From Kitasatospora cineracea (GTDB taxonomy: Bacteria > Actinomycetota > Actinomycetes > Streptomycetales > Streptomycetaceae), in the NCBI RefSeq assembly GCF_003751605.1, contig NZ_RJVJ01000002.1, forward strand, positions 992,001 to 1,056,000: a stretch of 64,000 bases of DNA, written 5' to 3'. The translations under genes and the position numbers were made by a program. The notes beneath the pieces are model-generated. The model worked only from the letters and a program-made list of their open reading frames with translations, did not search any database and was not told where the DNA came from. Positions 8,837 through 16,603 of the stretch are shown piece after piece. How positions within the stretch are numbered: position 1 is the stretch's first letter; each line of letters begins with the position of its first letter.

Positions 8837-8884
8837 GAAAGTTTCAACCGGAACATTGACACCCGAACTGCCCGGGTCAAAACT
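8837..8884 (+). promoter_or_regulatory. Esterase promoter with a GAAAGTTTC half-conserved operator
   Basis: GAAAGTTTC (8837-8845) is the core of the BxlR-type palindrome with both flanking bases changed. TTGACA (8856-8861) follows, then 17 nt and AAAACT (8879-8884), a plausible sigma-70-type promoter. This leaves a leader of about 90 nt before the esterase ATG. Confidence 0.5.
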
Positions 8885-8983
8885 CTTCGCAGTCGGCCGT
8901 CGCCGACTTCCCCCAGTCGAGCCGGGTCGCCGGTTCCATCCGCCTCCCGGGCTCCCCAGCGAACCACGAGGAGTCGCACCCCC

Positions 8984-10003
8984 ATGCGCATCGCCAGTCT
9001 TTCGCCGCGCCCGCTGATCGCCGGGCTGGCCGTCGTCGCCACCGCCGCGGCCGCCCTGACCGTCTCCGCCGTCGATCCGGCCCCCGCCCGGGCCGCCACC
9101 TGCACCGGCTACGTCGGGCTCACCTTCGACGACGGCCCCTCCAACGACCACACCCCGGCGCTGTTGAACGCCCTCAAGCAGAACGGGCTGCGGGCCACCG
9201 TGTTCAACGAGGGCCAGTTCGCCGCCTCCTACCCGGCCCAGGTGCAGGCCGAGGCGGCGGCCGGGATGTGGATCGGCAACCACAGCTACACCCACCCCCA
9301 CCTGGTCCAGGAGAGCCAGGCCCAGATGGACTCCGAGGTCGGCAACACCCAGTCGGCCATCGCCAACGCGGGCGGCGGCACCCCCAAGCTGTTCCGCCCG
9401 CCGTACGGCGAGACCAACGCGACCCTGAAGGCGGTCGAGGCCAAGTACGGCCTGACCGAGGTGATCTGGGACGTCGACTCGCAGGACTGGAACGGCGCCA
9501 GCACCGCCGCGATCGTGCAGGCCGTCGGCCGGCTCGGCAACGGCCAGGTCATCCTGATGCACGAGTGGCCCGCCAACACGCTGGCCGCCATCCCGCAGAT
9601 CGCCCAGAACCTGGCCTCCCGCGGCCTGTGCGCCGGCATGATCTCCCCGCAGACCGGCCGCGCCGTCGCCCCCACCGACAACGGCGGCGGGACGGGCGGC
9701 GGCACCGGTGGCGGCACGGGCGGCGGAACCGGCGGCGGGAGCTGCACCGCCACCCTCTCCGCCGGCGCCTCCTGGAGCGACCGCTACAACCTGAACGTCG
9801 CGGTCACCGGCTCCAACACCTGGAAGGTCACCGTCAAGGTCCCCTCCCCCGAGAAGGTCAGCGCCACCTGGAACACCACCGCCAACTACCCCGACGCCCA
9901 GACCCTGGTCGCCACCCCCAACGGCGCCGGCAACAACTGGGGCATGACCATCATGAAGAACGGCTCCACCACCTGGCCCACCGTCAGCTGCACCACCGGC
10001 TGA
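8984..10003 (+). CDS. axeA: Secreted CE4 acetylxylan esterase with C-terminal xylan-binding module
   Basis: A 339-aa secreted enzyme. A signal peptide of about 37 residues ends ARA-A. The polysaccharide deacetylase (NodB/CE4) domain shows all five motifs: TFDDGP, HSYTHPH (metal ligands), RPPYGE, DVDSQDW and ILMHEW. A Gly/Thr linker of GGGT repeats leads to an 87-residue CBM2-type module. The nearest family memory is Streptomyces lividans AxeA, which removes acetyl groups from xylan and shares its binding module with the neighbouring xylanase XlnB. Here too the binding module is almost identical to that of the next gene. GAGGAG precedes the ATG. Confidence 0.88.
   Translation: MRIASLSPRPLIAGLAVVATAAAALTVSAVDPAPARAATCTGYVGLTFDDGPSNDHTPALLNALKQNGLRATVFNEGQFAASYPAQVQAEAAAGMWIGNHSYTHPHLVQESQAQMDSEVGNTQSAIANAGGGTPKLFRPPYGETNATLKAVEAKYGLTEVIWDVDSQDWNGASTAAIVQAVGRLGNGQVILMHEWPANTLAAIPQIAQNLASRGLCAGMISPQTGRAVAPTDNGGGTGGGTGGGTGGGTGGGSCTATLSAGASWSDRYNLNVAVTGSNTWKVTVKVPSPEKVSATWNTTANYPDAQTLVATPNGAGNNWGMTIMKNGSTTWPTVSCTTG
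9742..10000 (+). repeat. CBM2-type module, copy 1 of a near-identical pair
   Basis: It encodes the last 87 residues of the esterase. Compared with the xylanase copy at 11283-11543, only about six residues differ, all in the first 45, and the last 38 residues are identical. Confidence 0.85.
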
Positions 10004-10187
10004 CCGCACCACCGGGGCCGCGCGGAAAACCCCCAACAGGTACACCGTGCACGTACCGAAAAAAGGAAAAGCAGCGGCGGGAGTTCACCGGCGCGGGCAA
10101 TTCGGTGCACCGCGCCACCGCTCCGCCGGGAATTCCCCCGCTCCTGCCGCACCGGGCCGCCGACCCCGGCCCGCCCCTCCCCGGTTT

Positions 10188-10198
10188 CGAAAGTTTCG
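10188..10198 (+). promoter_or_regulatory. Perfect BxlR-type operator upstream of the GH11 xylanase
   Basis: CGAAAGTTTCG is an exact palindrome with the central base inverted relative to the aldO copy. It lies about 175 bp upstream of the predicted xylanase -35 element, further than in the other units. Confidence 0.6.
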
Positions 10199-10372
10199 AC
10201 CATCTCTTGCCGAAAATTGTGCCGCACGATCCGGCCGCACGCCATCGAAAGCGCCCGATCCGCGTTCGACTCTCCGCGCCACCCCTCGGCAAATCCCGCG
10301 CTGACCAGCAGAGTTGCTCAGGAGGCCGCCACGGCCCGGCGATCGACGCATTCGGAAATCCTGGCGAAAGAG

Positions 10373-10402
10373 TTGACAGCCCGTCGGGGGCCGCCCAACA
10401 CT
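10373..10402 (+). promoter_or_regulatory. Xylanase promoter candidate
   Basis: TTGACA, 18 nt, then AACACT. The -35 element is consensus and the -10 element weak. The resulting leader is about 135 nt. Confidence 0.45.
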
Positions 10403-10544
10403 GGCGCCGTCGACAAGTCCGTACGGCCGCGGATCCAGGCCGTGCCCGCCAACCTGCGCCCGGTGCAAGCCTGTTGACGACGGACCGGGCCCGGCGCAGG
10501 GCGGCATCCCCCACCCCCACCCCTCGCAGAACGGATCTCGACCC

Positions 10545-11546
10545 GTGACCCTCCCCCACCCCAAGAGCGCCGGCCGCCTGTCGCGGCTGGTCCGCACCGC
10601 CCGCATCCTCCCGCTGGCCGCCGCGGCGGTCGTCCTGCTGCCCGGCACCGCCGACGCGGCGACCATCAGCAGCAACCAGACCGGCAACGACGGCGGGTAC
10701 TTCTACTCGTTCTGGAGCGACGGCAACGGTTCGTCCTCGATGTCACTGAACGGCGGTGGCAACTACAGCACCTCCTGGAGCAACGTCGGCAACTTCGTGG
10801 CGGGCAAGGGCTGGAGCACCGGCTCGCGCAACCCGGTCACCTACTCGGGCACCTGGAGCACCAGCGGCAACGCCTACCTGTCGCTGTACGGCTGGACCAC
10901 CAACCCGCTGGTCGAGTACTACGTGGTCGAGAACTACGGCTCCTACAAGCCCACCGGCACCTACAAGGGCACCGTCACCACCGACGGCGGCACCTACGAC
11001 ATCTACGAGACCACCCGGTACAACGCCCCCTCCATCGAGGGCAACAAGACCTTCAACCAGTACTGGAGCGTCCGCCAGTCGAAGCGGACCGGCGGCACCA
11101 TCACGGTCGGCAACCACTTCGACGCCTGGGCCCAGCACGGCATGAACCTCGGCAGCATGAACTACGAGATCCTGGCCACCGAGGGCTACCAGAGCAGCGG
11201 CAGCTCCAACATCACCCTCGGCTCCTCCGGCGGTGGCGGCGGCACCGGTGGCGGCGGCACGGGCGGTGGCGGCACCGGCGGGAGCTGCAGCGCGACGCTC
11301 TCCGCGGGCGACTCCTGGAGCGACCGCTACAACCTGAACGTCTCGGTCACCGGCTCCAGCAACTGGAAGGTCACCGTCAAGGTGCCCTCCCCGGAGAAGG
11401 TCAGCGCCACCTGGAACACCACCGCCAGCTACCCCGACGCCCAGACCCTGGTGGCCACCCCCAACGGCGCCGGCAACAACTGGGGCATGACCATCATGAA
11501 GAACGGCTCCACCACCTGGCCCACCGTCAGCTGCACCACCGGCTGA
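10545..11546 (+). CDS. xlnB: Secreted GH11 endo-1,4-beta-xylanase with C-terminal xylan-binding module
   Basis: A 333-aa secreted enzyme starting at GTG. A signal peptide of about 39 residues ends ADA-A. The catalytic beta-jelly-roll (about residues 43-230) has the nucleophile Glu in PLVEYYVVENYG and the acid/base Glu in ILATEGYQSSG, both diagnostic of family GH11. A GGGGT linker precedes an 87-residue CBM2-type module nearly identical to that of the esterase upstream. Domain order and neighbourhood resemble Streptomyces lividans XlnB. It would cut the xylan backbone outside the cell, feeding xylobiose to the BxlEFG importer. It is followed by a strong hairpin shared with the convergent gene. 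Confidence 0.92.
   Translation: MTLPHPKSAGRLSRLVRTARILPLAAAAVVLLPGTADAATISSNQTGNDGGYFYSFWSDGNGSSSMSLNGGGNYSTSWSNVGNFVAGKGWSTGSRNPVTYSGTWSTSGNAYLSLYGWTTNPLVEYYVVENYGSYKPTGTYKGTVTTDGGTYDIYETTRYNAPSIEGNKTFNQYWSVRQSKRTGGTITVGNHFDAWAQHGMNLGSMNYEILATEGYQSSGSSNITLGSSGGGGGTGGGGTGGGGTGGSCSATLSAGDSWSDRYNLNVSVTGSSNWKVTVKVPSPEKVSATWNTTASYPDAQTLVATPNGAGNNWGMTIMKNGSTTWPTVSCTTG
11283..11543 (+). repeat. CBM2-type module, copy 2 of a near-identical pair
   Basis: It encodes the final 87 residues of the xylanase. It matches the esterase module (9742-10000) almost throughout, with no difference in the last 38 residues. Confidence 0.85.
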
Positions 11547-11561
11547 CCGTCGGCCGACGCT

Positions 11562-11613
11562 CCGGCCCCGGCCGCGGGACGCACCGGCGGGTGCGTTCAG
11601 CGGCCGGGGCCGG
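11562..11613. terminator. Bidirectional terminator between xylanase and convergent gene
   Basis: A perfect 14-bp stem (CCGGCCCCGGCCGC at 11562-11575, complement at 11600-11613) encloses a second small stem GCACC/GGTGC. Its right arm runs into the last codons of the minus-strand gene that ends at 11597. Confidence 0.75.
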
Positions 11614-12043
11614 GGGCACCCGCGTCCCGGGCGAGGGCGACGTAGTGGTCCATGACGGCCGGCCGGTAGCGCACGGGCAGCGTCTGTCCCGGGGCGAGCC
11701 GGGTGAGCTCGGTGATCGTGAGGTCCTCGTCCGCGATACCGCGGAACGAGACGCCGTCGGCGGTCTCCACGTCGAGCATCAGGACCACGCGTGGACTGCC
11801 GTCGCTGCTGACCTCCCGCCAGTCGACGAGAACGCCGAACGCGAGCTCCCCCGTGCGCAGTTCCGCACGGCGCCTGCGTGCCTCACTGCTCAGGAGCGGG
11901 TTCGGGACGATGCCGGGGAAGTCGGGCCCGACACCGAGCGACTCCCGGCTCAGGTCGGGCCTGAGCTGTGCCACCAGGTCGTTGAGCTTCTCGCTCGGAC
12001 CGAACATCCCGCCGAGCATCCTGCTGAACATCCCGCCGAACAT
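11597..12043 (-). CDS. Small protein of unknown function, conserved-looking
   Basis: A 148-aa protein I do not recognise. It has a Met/Gly/Phe-rich N-terminus (MFGGMFSRMLGGMFG), a short helical stretch (SEKLNDLVAQLRPDL), and a beta-rich second half (GVLVDWREVSSDGSPRVVL, LPVRYRPAVMDHYVAL) of the kind seen in small OB- or SHOCT-like actinobacterial proteins. There is no signal peptide or membrane span. The start was set at the first ATG of the MFGG repeat, with GAGGGG upstream. It lies just downstream of the minus-strand biosynthetic operon but is separated from it by about 70 bp, so membership is uncertain. Confidence 0.6.
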   Translation of the reverse strand: MFGGMFSRMLGGMFGPSEKLNDLVAQLRPDLSRESLGVGPDFPGIVPNPLLSSEARRRRAELRTGELAFGVLVDWREVSSDGSPRVVLMLDVETADGVSFRGIADEDLTITELTRLAPGQTLPVRYRPAVMDHYVALARDAGAPGPGR

Positions 12044-12111
12044 CCTGGCCCCTCCCCCTCCCCCGCGCCGGTGCCGGAGTCCCGGCCCGGCGCTCCGCCC
12101 TCCGCGCGATT

Positions 12112-13167
12112 CTACGTCGCGGCCGTTCCCGGCCGGCCGGGGCCGAGGAGGGTCCAGGGCTGGGGGCGGGCGAGGGCCAGGTGGGGGCGGCGGGTGGCCC
12201 AGTGGTGGACGGAGGCGGCCATGGCGGCGGCCGGGTCGGGGACCTTCCAGGTGGGGGTGAAGGGGCGGCGCATGCTGGTGTAGCTCTGGAACATGGCGAG
12301 GAGTTTGACGGCCTGGCTCTGGATCGGGGAGAGGTACTGGTCGGAGAGCGGGAGGAAGAAGCGGTTCCAGCTGTCGACGGGGACCAGCGGCGGGCGGGCG
12401 ACGGGGGCGGCGCCGTGGGCGGCGCGGAAGTCGTTGAGGGTGGTGCAGATGACGTCGAGCAGGGTGTCGAGGTCGAGGCTGTCGGGCCCGGCGGCGATCA
12501 CCTCGGTGCGGGGCCGTTCGGGCGGGGCGTCCAGGACGGCGGCGGTGAGGGCGGCGGCCACCTCGTCGACGGGGCTGATCTCGGCGTGGCCGGCCGGGTC
12601 GCCGACGACCACGGCGGCGGTGCCGGAGACCAGGGCCTGGAGCATGGTGTAGGGGCCGGAGAACCGGGCGATCTCGCCGGTGGTGCGGCGGCCGACGACC
12701 AGCGGCGGGCGGACCAGGGTGAGCGGGCCGGGGTGGTGGGCGCGGGCGAGGTCCTCGCAGCGGGCCTTGGACCACTCGTAGCCGTTGCGGTAGCCCTCGA
12801 ACTCGGTGCCGCGCAGGTCCTCGGGGTTGCGGTCGCCGCCGACGTACGCGGTGGAGACCTGGACGAGGTGGGTGTCGCGGTCGGCGAGGGCGAGGACGGC
12901 GCGCAGCGGGTCGAGGTTGGCGGCGACGGCCTGGTCCCGGCCGAGGGTCCAGCGGGTGCTGGCGGCGGCGTGCACGACGACGTCCCAGTGGCCGGTGAGT
13001 TCGGCGGGCGGGGGTTCGGTGCCCATCCGCCAGTGGACGGTGTGCTCGCCGCGGCGGGAGACCGGGACGAGGTCGAGCGGGCGGCCGCGGGCCGCGGCGG
13101 CGGCCCGTAGCTGGTGGGCGAGTTCGGTGCCGACCACTCCGGTCGCCCCGGTGAGCAGGACTCGCAT
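12112..13167 (-). CDS. Extended SDR / thioester-reductase-like NAD(P)-dependent enzyme
   Basis: A 351-aa Rossmann-fold enzyme. The NAD(P)-binding motif GATGVVG is at the N-terminus, VVVHAAAST is the next family block, VQVSTAYVGG holds the catalytic Ser/Thr, and NGYEWSKAR holds the Tyr-x-x-x-Lys pair. The overall pattern fits the male-sterility/thioester-reductase (NAD_binding_4) group, which reduces carrier-bound acyl thioesters to aldehydes or alcohols, though an epimerase role is possible. It is the last gene of the operon P450-to-SDR and starts 27 bp after the ketosynthase stop with GGAG at good spacing. A release role on the operon's ACP is an inference. Confidence 0.75.
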   Translation of the reverse strand: MRVLLTGATGVVGTELAHQLRAAAAARGRPLDLVPVSRRGEHTVHWRMGTEPPPAELTGHWDVVVHAAASTRWTLGRDQAVAANLDPLRAVLALADRDTHLVQVSTAYVGGDRNPEDLRGTEFEGYRNGYEWSKARCEDLARAHHPGPLTLVRPPLVVGRRTTGEIARFSGPYTMLQALVSGTAAVVVGDPAGHAEISPVDEVAAALTAAVLDAPPERPRTEVIAAGPDSLDLDTLLDVICTTLNDFRAAHGAAPVARPPLVPVDSWNRFFLPLSDQYLSPIQSQAVKLLAMFQSYTSMRRPFTPTWKVPDPAAAMAASVHHWATRRPHLALARPQPWTLLGPGRPGTAAT

Positions 13168-13193
13168 TGCTTGGCTCCATCCGAGGGGCGGGG

Positions 13194-14447
13194 TCAGGTC
13201 GGGGGTGCGAGCACCAGGCAGGCGTTCTGGCCGCCGAAGCCGAAGGCGTTGGAGAGCACGGGGGCGGGGGCGACGGCGCGCGGGGTGCGGTGGACGAGGT
13301 CGAGCAGGTCGGCTTCGGGGCTGGCCCGCAGGTTGGCGATCGGCGGGACGAGCCCGTCGGCGGCGCAGCGCAGCGCGAGCGCGGCGGCCAGGGCTCCGGC
13401 GGCGCCGATCAGGTGGCCGGTGGCGCCCTTGATCGCGGTGACCGGCGGCGGCGCGGCGCCGTAGCAGCGGGCGACGGCGCGGGCCTCGGCGCGGTCGCCG
13501 GGGACGGTGGAGGTGCCGTGGGCGCTGATGTGGCCGATGTCGGCGAGGGCGAGTCCGGCGTCGGCGACGGCGGCGCGCATGCAGCGGGCGGCGACCTCGC
13601 CGTCCTCGTGCGGGGCGGCGATGTGGAAGGCGTCGCAGTTCTCGGCGTACCCGGCGATCTCGCCGTGGATCCGGGCGCCGCGGGCGCGGGCCGTCGCCCA
13701 GCGTTCCAGGACGAGGACGACGGCGCCCTCGCCCATCACGAAGCCGTCCCGGTCGGCGTCGAACGGGCGGCTGGCGAGGGCGGGTTGGTCGTTGCGCAGG
13801 GAGAGGGCGCGCATCCGGGCGAAGGAGCCGAGCACGACGGTGCTGACGGCGGCGTCGACGCCGCCGGCCACCGCGACGTCCAGTTCGCCGTGCCGGATCC
13901 GGCGGGCGGCCTCGGCGAGGGCGGTGCCGCCGCTGGCGCAGGCGCTGGAGTAGGTGGTGCAGACGCCCTGGAAGCCGTGGCGCAGCGCGACCCGGCAGGC
14001 GGGCGAGTTGGCCATGGTGCGCGGGACGGTGTGCACGGGCAGGTCGCGGGGGCGGTGGACGTACCCGGCGGTGGCCTCCTCCATGCTGGTGAGGCCGCCG
14101 ATGCCGGTGCCGATCTGGACGCCGATCCGCTCGCGCGGCTGTCCGGCGGGCAGTTCGGCGTCGGCGAGCGCGTCGGCGGCGGCGCACAGCAGCAGCCGGG
14201 CGGGGCGGTCGATCTGCCGGGCCTCGCGCCGGCTGAGGTACGGCTCGGTGTCGAACTCCGGTACCAGGCAGGCGATGTGGACGGGCAGGCCGGCTTCGAC
14301 GAGCCGGTCGAGGCGGGTCGCGGCGGGCTTGCCGGCCAGGACGGCGGCGTACGCCTCGTCGAGGGTGTGGCCGACCGGGGTCTTCAGGCCGATGCCGGTG
14401 ACGGCGACCCGGTGGCCGCCCGAGGGGTGCCGGTCGCGCGGGTTCAC
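13194..14447 (-). CDS. Beta-ketoacyl-ACP synthase (KAS II type)
   Basis: A 417-aa condensing enzyme. The active-site Cys lies in TYSSACASGG, the two His in SAHGTST and in KGATGHLIGAAG, and the C-terminal NAFGFGGQNACLVL is typical of FabF/KAS II and of type II PKS KS-alpha. No chain-length-factor partner is encoded beside it, so it probably acts as a homodimer on the adjacent ACP. The GTG start overlaps the ACP stop (GTGA), implying coupled expression in equal amounts. One or a few elongations on a fatty or amino acyl starter are likely; the chain length cannot be read from sequence. Confidence 0.88.
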   Translation of the reverse strand: MNPRDRHPSGGHRVAVTGIGLKTPVGHTLDEAYAAVLAGKPAATRLDRLVEAGLPVHIACLVPEFDTEPYLSRREARQIDRPARLLLCAAADALADAELPAGQPRERIGVQIGTGIGGLTSMEEATAGYVHRPRDLPVHTVPRTMANSPACRVALRHGFQGVCTTYSSACASGGTALAEAARRIRHGELDVAVAGGVDAAVSTVVLGSFARMRALSLRNDQPALASRPFDADRDGFVMGEGAVVLVLERWATARARGARIHGEIAGYAENCDAFHIAAPHEDGEVAARCMRAAVADAGLALADIGHISAHGTSTVPGDRAEARAVARCYGAAPPPVTAIKGATGHLIGAAGALAAALALRCAADGLVPPIANLRASPEADLLDLVHRTPRAVAPAPVLSNAFGFGGQNACLVLAPPT

Positions 14448-14767
14448 GCGGAGCCTTCCGGGGCGGGCACCAGGTCGATCACCGCGCCGGCCGGCCGGCT
14501 GCCGGGCGCGGCGGTGGCCGGGTCGGCCGCCCGGGCGTGCAGCAGGTCGACGGCGTGGCCGACGTCGCGGGCCGAGAGCAGGTCGTCCGGGTCGATCCGC
14601 AGGTGCAGCGTCCGTTCCAACCGGGCGCCGATCTCCATGAGTTCGAGGCTGTCGACGCCGTAGTCGTCAGCCAGGCTGGTCCGTTCCTGCAGTGCGTCCG
14701 GCTCCGTGCCGAGGACGTCGGAGATGACCGTCCTGACCGTCGCGGCCAGTTCCTCTCGCGTGGGCAC
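14444..14767 (-). CDS. Acyl carrier protein of the cluster
   Basis: A 107-aa acyl carrier protein. The phosphopantetheine attachment Ser is in DDYGVDSLELMEIGARLE, and the four-helix pattern is visible. The last 25 residues (Ala/Pro-rich) extend past a standard ACP. GTG at 14767 was chosen because GGAG sits 9 nt upstream; an in-frame GTG at 14791 lacks this. It lies between the aminotransferase and the ketosynthase, so it should carry the growing acyl chain. DxGVDSLE rather than DLGLDSLD separates it mildly from housekeeping AcpP. Confidence 0.85.
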   Translation of the reverse strand: MPTREELAATVRTVISDVLGTEPDALQERTSLADDYGVDSLELMEIGARLERTLHLRIDPDDLLSARDVGHAVDLLHARAADPATAAPGSRPAGAVIDLVPAPEGSA

Positions 14768-14879
14768 CTGCGTTCGCTCCTTTCGCCGCACCGGGCGGCG
14801 TGCTCCGTACCGGCCGGTCCCGGCCGTTGTCCCGTGCGCCGGCCGGTCCCGGCCGGGGTTCCCCGTGCGCCGGCCGTGG

Positions 14880-16151
14880 TCAGCCGGTGGTGGCGGTCGG
14901 CCGCAGGGCGCGGCCGGTGGCGGTGAGCGCGGCGTCCAGGACCGCGGCCGCCTCGGCGAGTTCGGCCGCGGTGGCGATCAGCGGCGGCAGCAGCCGGACG
15001 GTGGTCGGGCGGCTCAGGCACGGGGAGACCAGCAGCCCGGCGGCGGCCAGTTCCAGCACCATCGAGCCGGCCGCCTGCGGGGAGGCGCAGTCCAGGCCGC
15101 GCAGCAGGCCGCGGCCGGGGACGGCCCGCACCACCTCGGGGTGGCGCTCGTGCAGGCCGGTCAGTTCGGCGTCCAGCAGGGCGGCCAACTCGCGGCCGTG
15201 GTCGGCGAGTTCCTCGATCGCGTCGAGGGCGGCGGGGACGGCGGCGCAGCTCAGCGGGTGGCCGCCGAAGGTCGCCGAGTGCAGGAACGGGTCGGCGGCC
15301 AGCGGCGCGTACAGCCGTTCCGAGCACAGCAGCGCGGAGAGCGGGACGACGCCGCCGCCCAGCGGCTTGCCGAGCAGCACCGCGTCCACCGGGAGCCCCT
15401 CGGCGAGGGCGACCGAGCGTTCGCCGCAGCGGCGCAGGCCGCACTGGATCTCGTCGGCGATCACGAAGGCGCCGTCCCGGGCCGCGTCCGCGCACCACTG
15501 CCGCAGCACGCCGGTGGGCAGCGGCAGCGCGCCGTTCTCGCCCTGCACGGGTTCCAGGACGATCGCGGCCACCTCGCCGCCCGCGGTCTCCCGGCCGACC
15601 GCGGCCGGGTCCTCGGCGTCCACGTGCACGACGTCGACCTCGCAGCCGAGCAGGCCGCGCCGGTAGAGCGGGCTGTGGGTGAGCGCGAGGGCGCCCTGCG
15701 ACTTGCCGTGGAAGGCGCCGCGCACCGCCAGCACCCGGGGGCGGCCGGTGGCCAGCCGGGCCAGCTTGACGGCGACCTCGACCACGTCGGCCCCGTTCAG
15801 CCCGAAGTAGACCTTCGGGAGCGCGTCGCCGAGGTAGCCGCTGAGCCGGGCGGCGGCCTCGGCGGTGACCGGGTTGGCCAGGCTGCGGGTCGCGGTGGGC
15901 ATGGTGTCCAGCTGGGCCCGGACGGCGGCGGTGACCGCGGGGTGGCGGTGGCCGAGCAGGGTGACCGCGTAGGAGCCGAAGTCGAGCGCGGTGCGGCCGT
16001 CGGAGAGCGTCACCCGGCAGCCGTCGCCGGCCGCCTCCACCGCGCCGCGCCCGGCGAAGCCGCCGGTCAGCGCGAGTTTCGGGGAGAAGTGGCGGCGCAG
16101 CCGGTCGAAGACCGCGGCGGGGTCGGCGGCCGGGCCGGTGGTGGTGGTCAT
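14880..16151 (-). CDS. Class III PLP-dependent aminotransferase
   Basis: A 423-aa fold-type I aminotransferase related to acetylornithine/omega-amino-acid transaminases. GAFHGKSQGALALT is the phosphate-binding block, VIADEIQCG holds the PLP-ring Asp, and the Schiff-base Lys is in VLLGKPLGGGVVPLSA. Such enzymes aminate aldehydes or ketones or use omega-amines. In an operon with an ACP, a ketosynthase and a reductase-like SDR, it could convert a released aldehyde to a primary amine, as in polyketide-alkaloid pathways; that is inference. The start ATG overlaps the upstream SRPBCC stop (ATGA). Confidence 0.87.
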   Translation of the reverse strand: MTTTTGPAADPAAVFDRLRRHFSPKLALTGGFAGRGAVEAAGDGCRVTLSDGRTALDFGSYAVTLLGHRHPAVTAAVRAQLDTMPTATRSLANPVTAEAAARLSGYLGDALPKVYFGLNGADVVEVAVKLARLATGRPRVLAVRGAFHGKSQGALALTHSPLYRRGLLGCEVDVVHVDAEDPAAVGRETAGGEVAAIVLEPVQGENGALPLPTGVLRQWCADAARDGAFVIADEIQCGLRRCGERSVALAEGLPVDAVLLGKPLGGGVVPLSALLCSERLYAPLAADPFLHSATFGGHPLSCAAVPAALDAIEELADHGRELAALLDAELTGLHERHPEVVRAVPGRGLLRGLDCASPQAAGSMVLELAAAGLLVSPCLSRPTTVRLLPPLIATAAELAEAAAVLDAALTATGRALRPTATTG

Positions 16152-16603
16152 CGGGCGGCTCCCTGGAGCAGCAGGCGCTGTTCGAGGGCGCCGAGCATCT
16201 GGGCCGCGCTCTCCCGCAGGGCGTCCGCGGCGACCGGGTTGAGCATCTCGGCGAGCAGCGGGATGCCGATGTCGAAGTCGACGTGCAGGGCGACGGTGCT
16301 GCCGCCGCCGGGGGCGGGCGACACCGACCAGTGGCCGGTGAACGCGCCGAGGTCGCCGCTGGTCTGCGCGAAGTCGAAGCGGCGGGCGGCGTGGTCGATC
16401 ACCTCGGCCTCGGTCCAGCGCAGCACCGAGCCCTTGAGCCGGACCGACCAGGCGGTGGTGCGGTGCCGGTCGTCGGGCTGCTCGACGAGTTCGACCGAGT
16501 CGACGCTCTCCATGCAGGCGGGGTAGCCGAGGACGTCCACCACCACCGGCCAGGCGTCCTCGGGGGCCGCGGCGACGGGCAGCTCCACTTCAACGTGCGG
16601 CAT
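16148..16603 (-). CDS. SRPBCC (START/cyclase-like) protein
   Basis: A 151-aa protein with the helix-grip pattern of the SRPBCC superfamily: an initial beta strand HVEVELPVAAAPEDAW, the signature GYPACMESVDSVELVE, a central RWTEAEVIDHAARRFDF strand set, and a long C-terminal helix. The family includes polyketide aromatase/cyclases, coenzyme Q-binding proteins and lipid carriers. In this operon a cyclase or a hydrophobic intermediate-binding role is plausible, but no catalytic residues can be assigned by eye. It overlaps the FemAB-like gene by 14 bp upstream and the aminotransferase start by 4 bp downstream. Confidence 0.75.
   Translation of the reverse strand: MPHVEVELPVAAAPEDAWPVVVDVLGYPACMESVDSVELVEQPDDRHRTTAWSVRLKGSVLRWTEAEVIDHAARRFDFAQTSGDLGAFTGHWSVSPAPGGGSTVALHVDFDIGIPLLAEMLNPVAADALRESAAQMLGALEQRLLLQGAAR

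Larger units (their letters stand above)
8201..8983. other. 783-bp intergenic region without a supportable gene
   Basis: Long open frames on both strands are low-complexity Arg/Gly/Pro/Ala runs caused by high GC content. I see no gene. The region holds a degenerate tandem repeat (8531-8635) and, at its right end, the promoter and operator-like element of the esterase gene. Confidence 0.6.
10004..10544. other. 541-bp regulatory spacer before the xylanase
   Basis: No gene is visible. It contains an exact CGAAAGTTTCG box (10188-10198), an unusually A-rich stretch near 10070, a short inverted repeat GGTAC/GTACC (10039-10057), and a TTGACA promoter (10373-10402). Confidence 0.6.
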
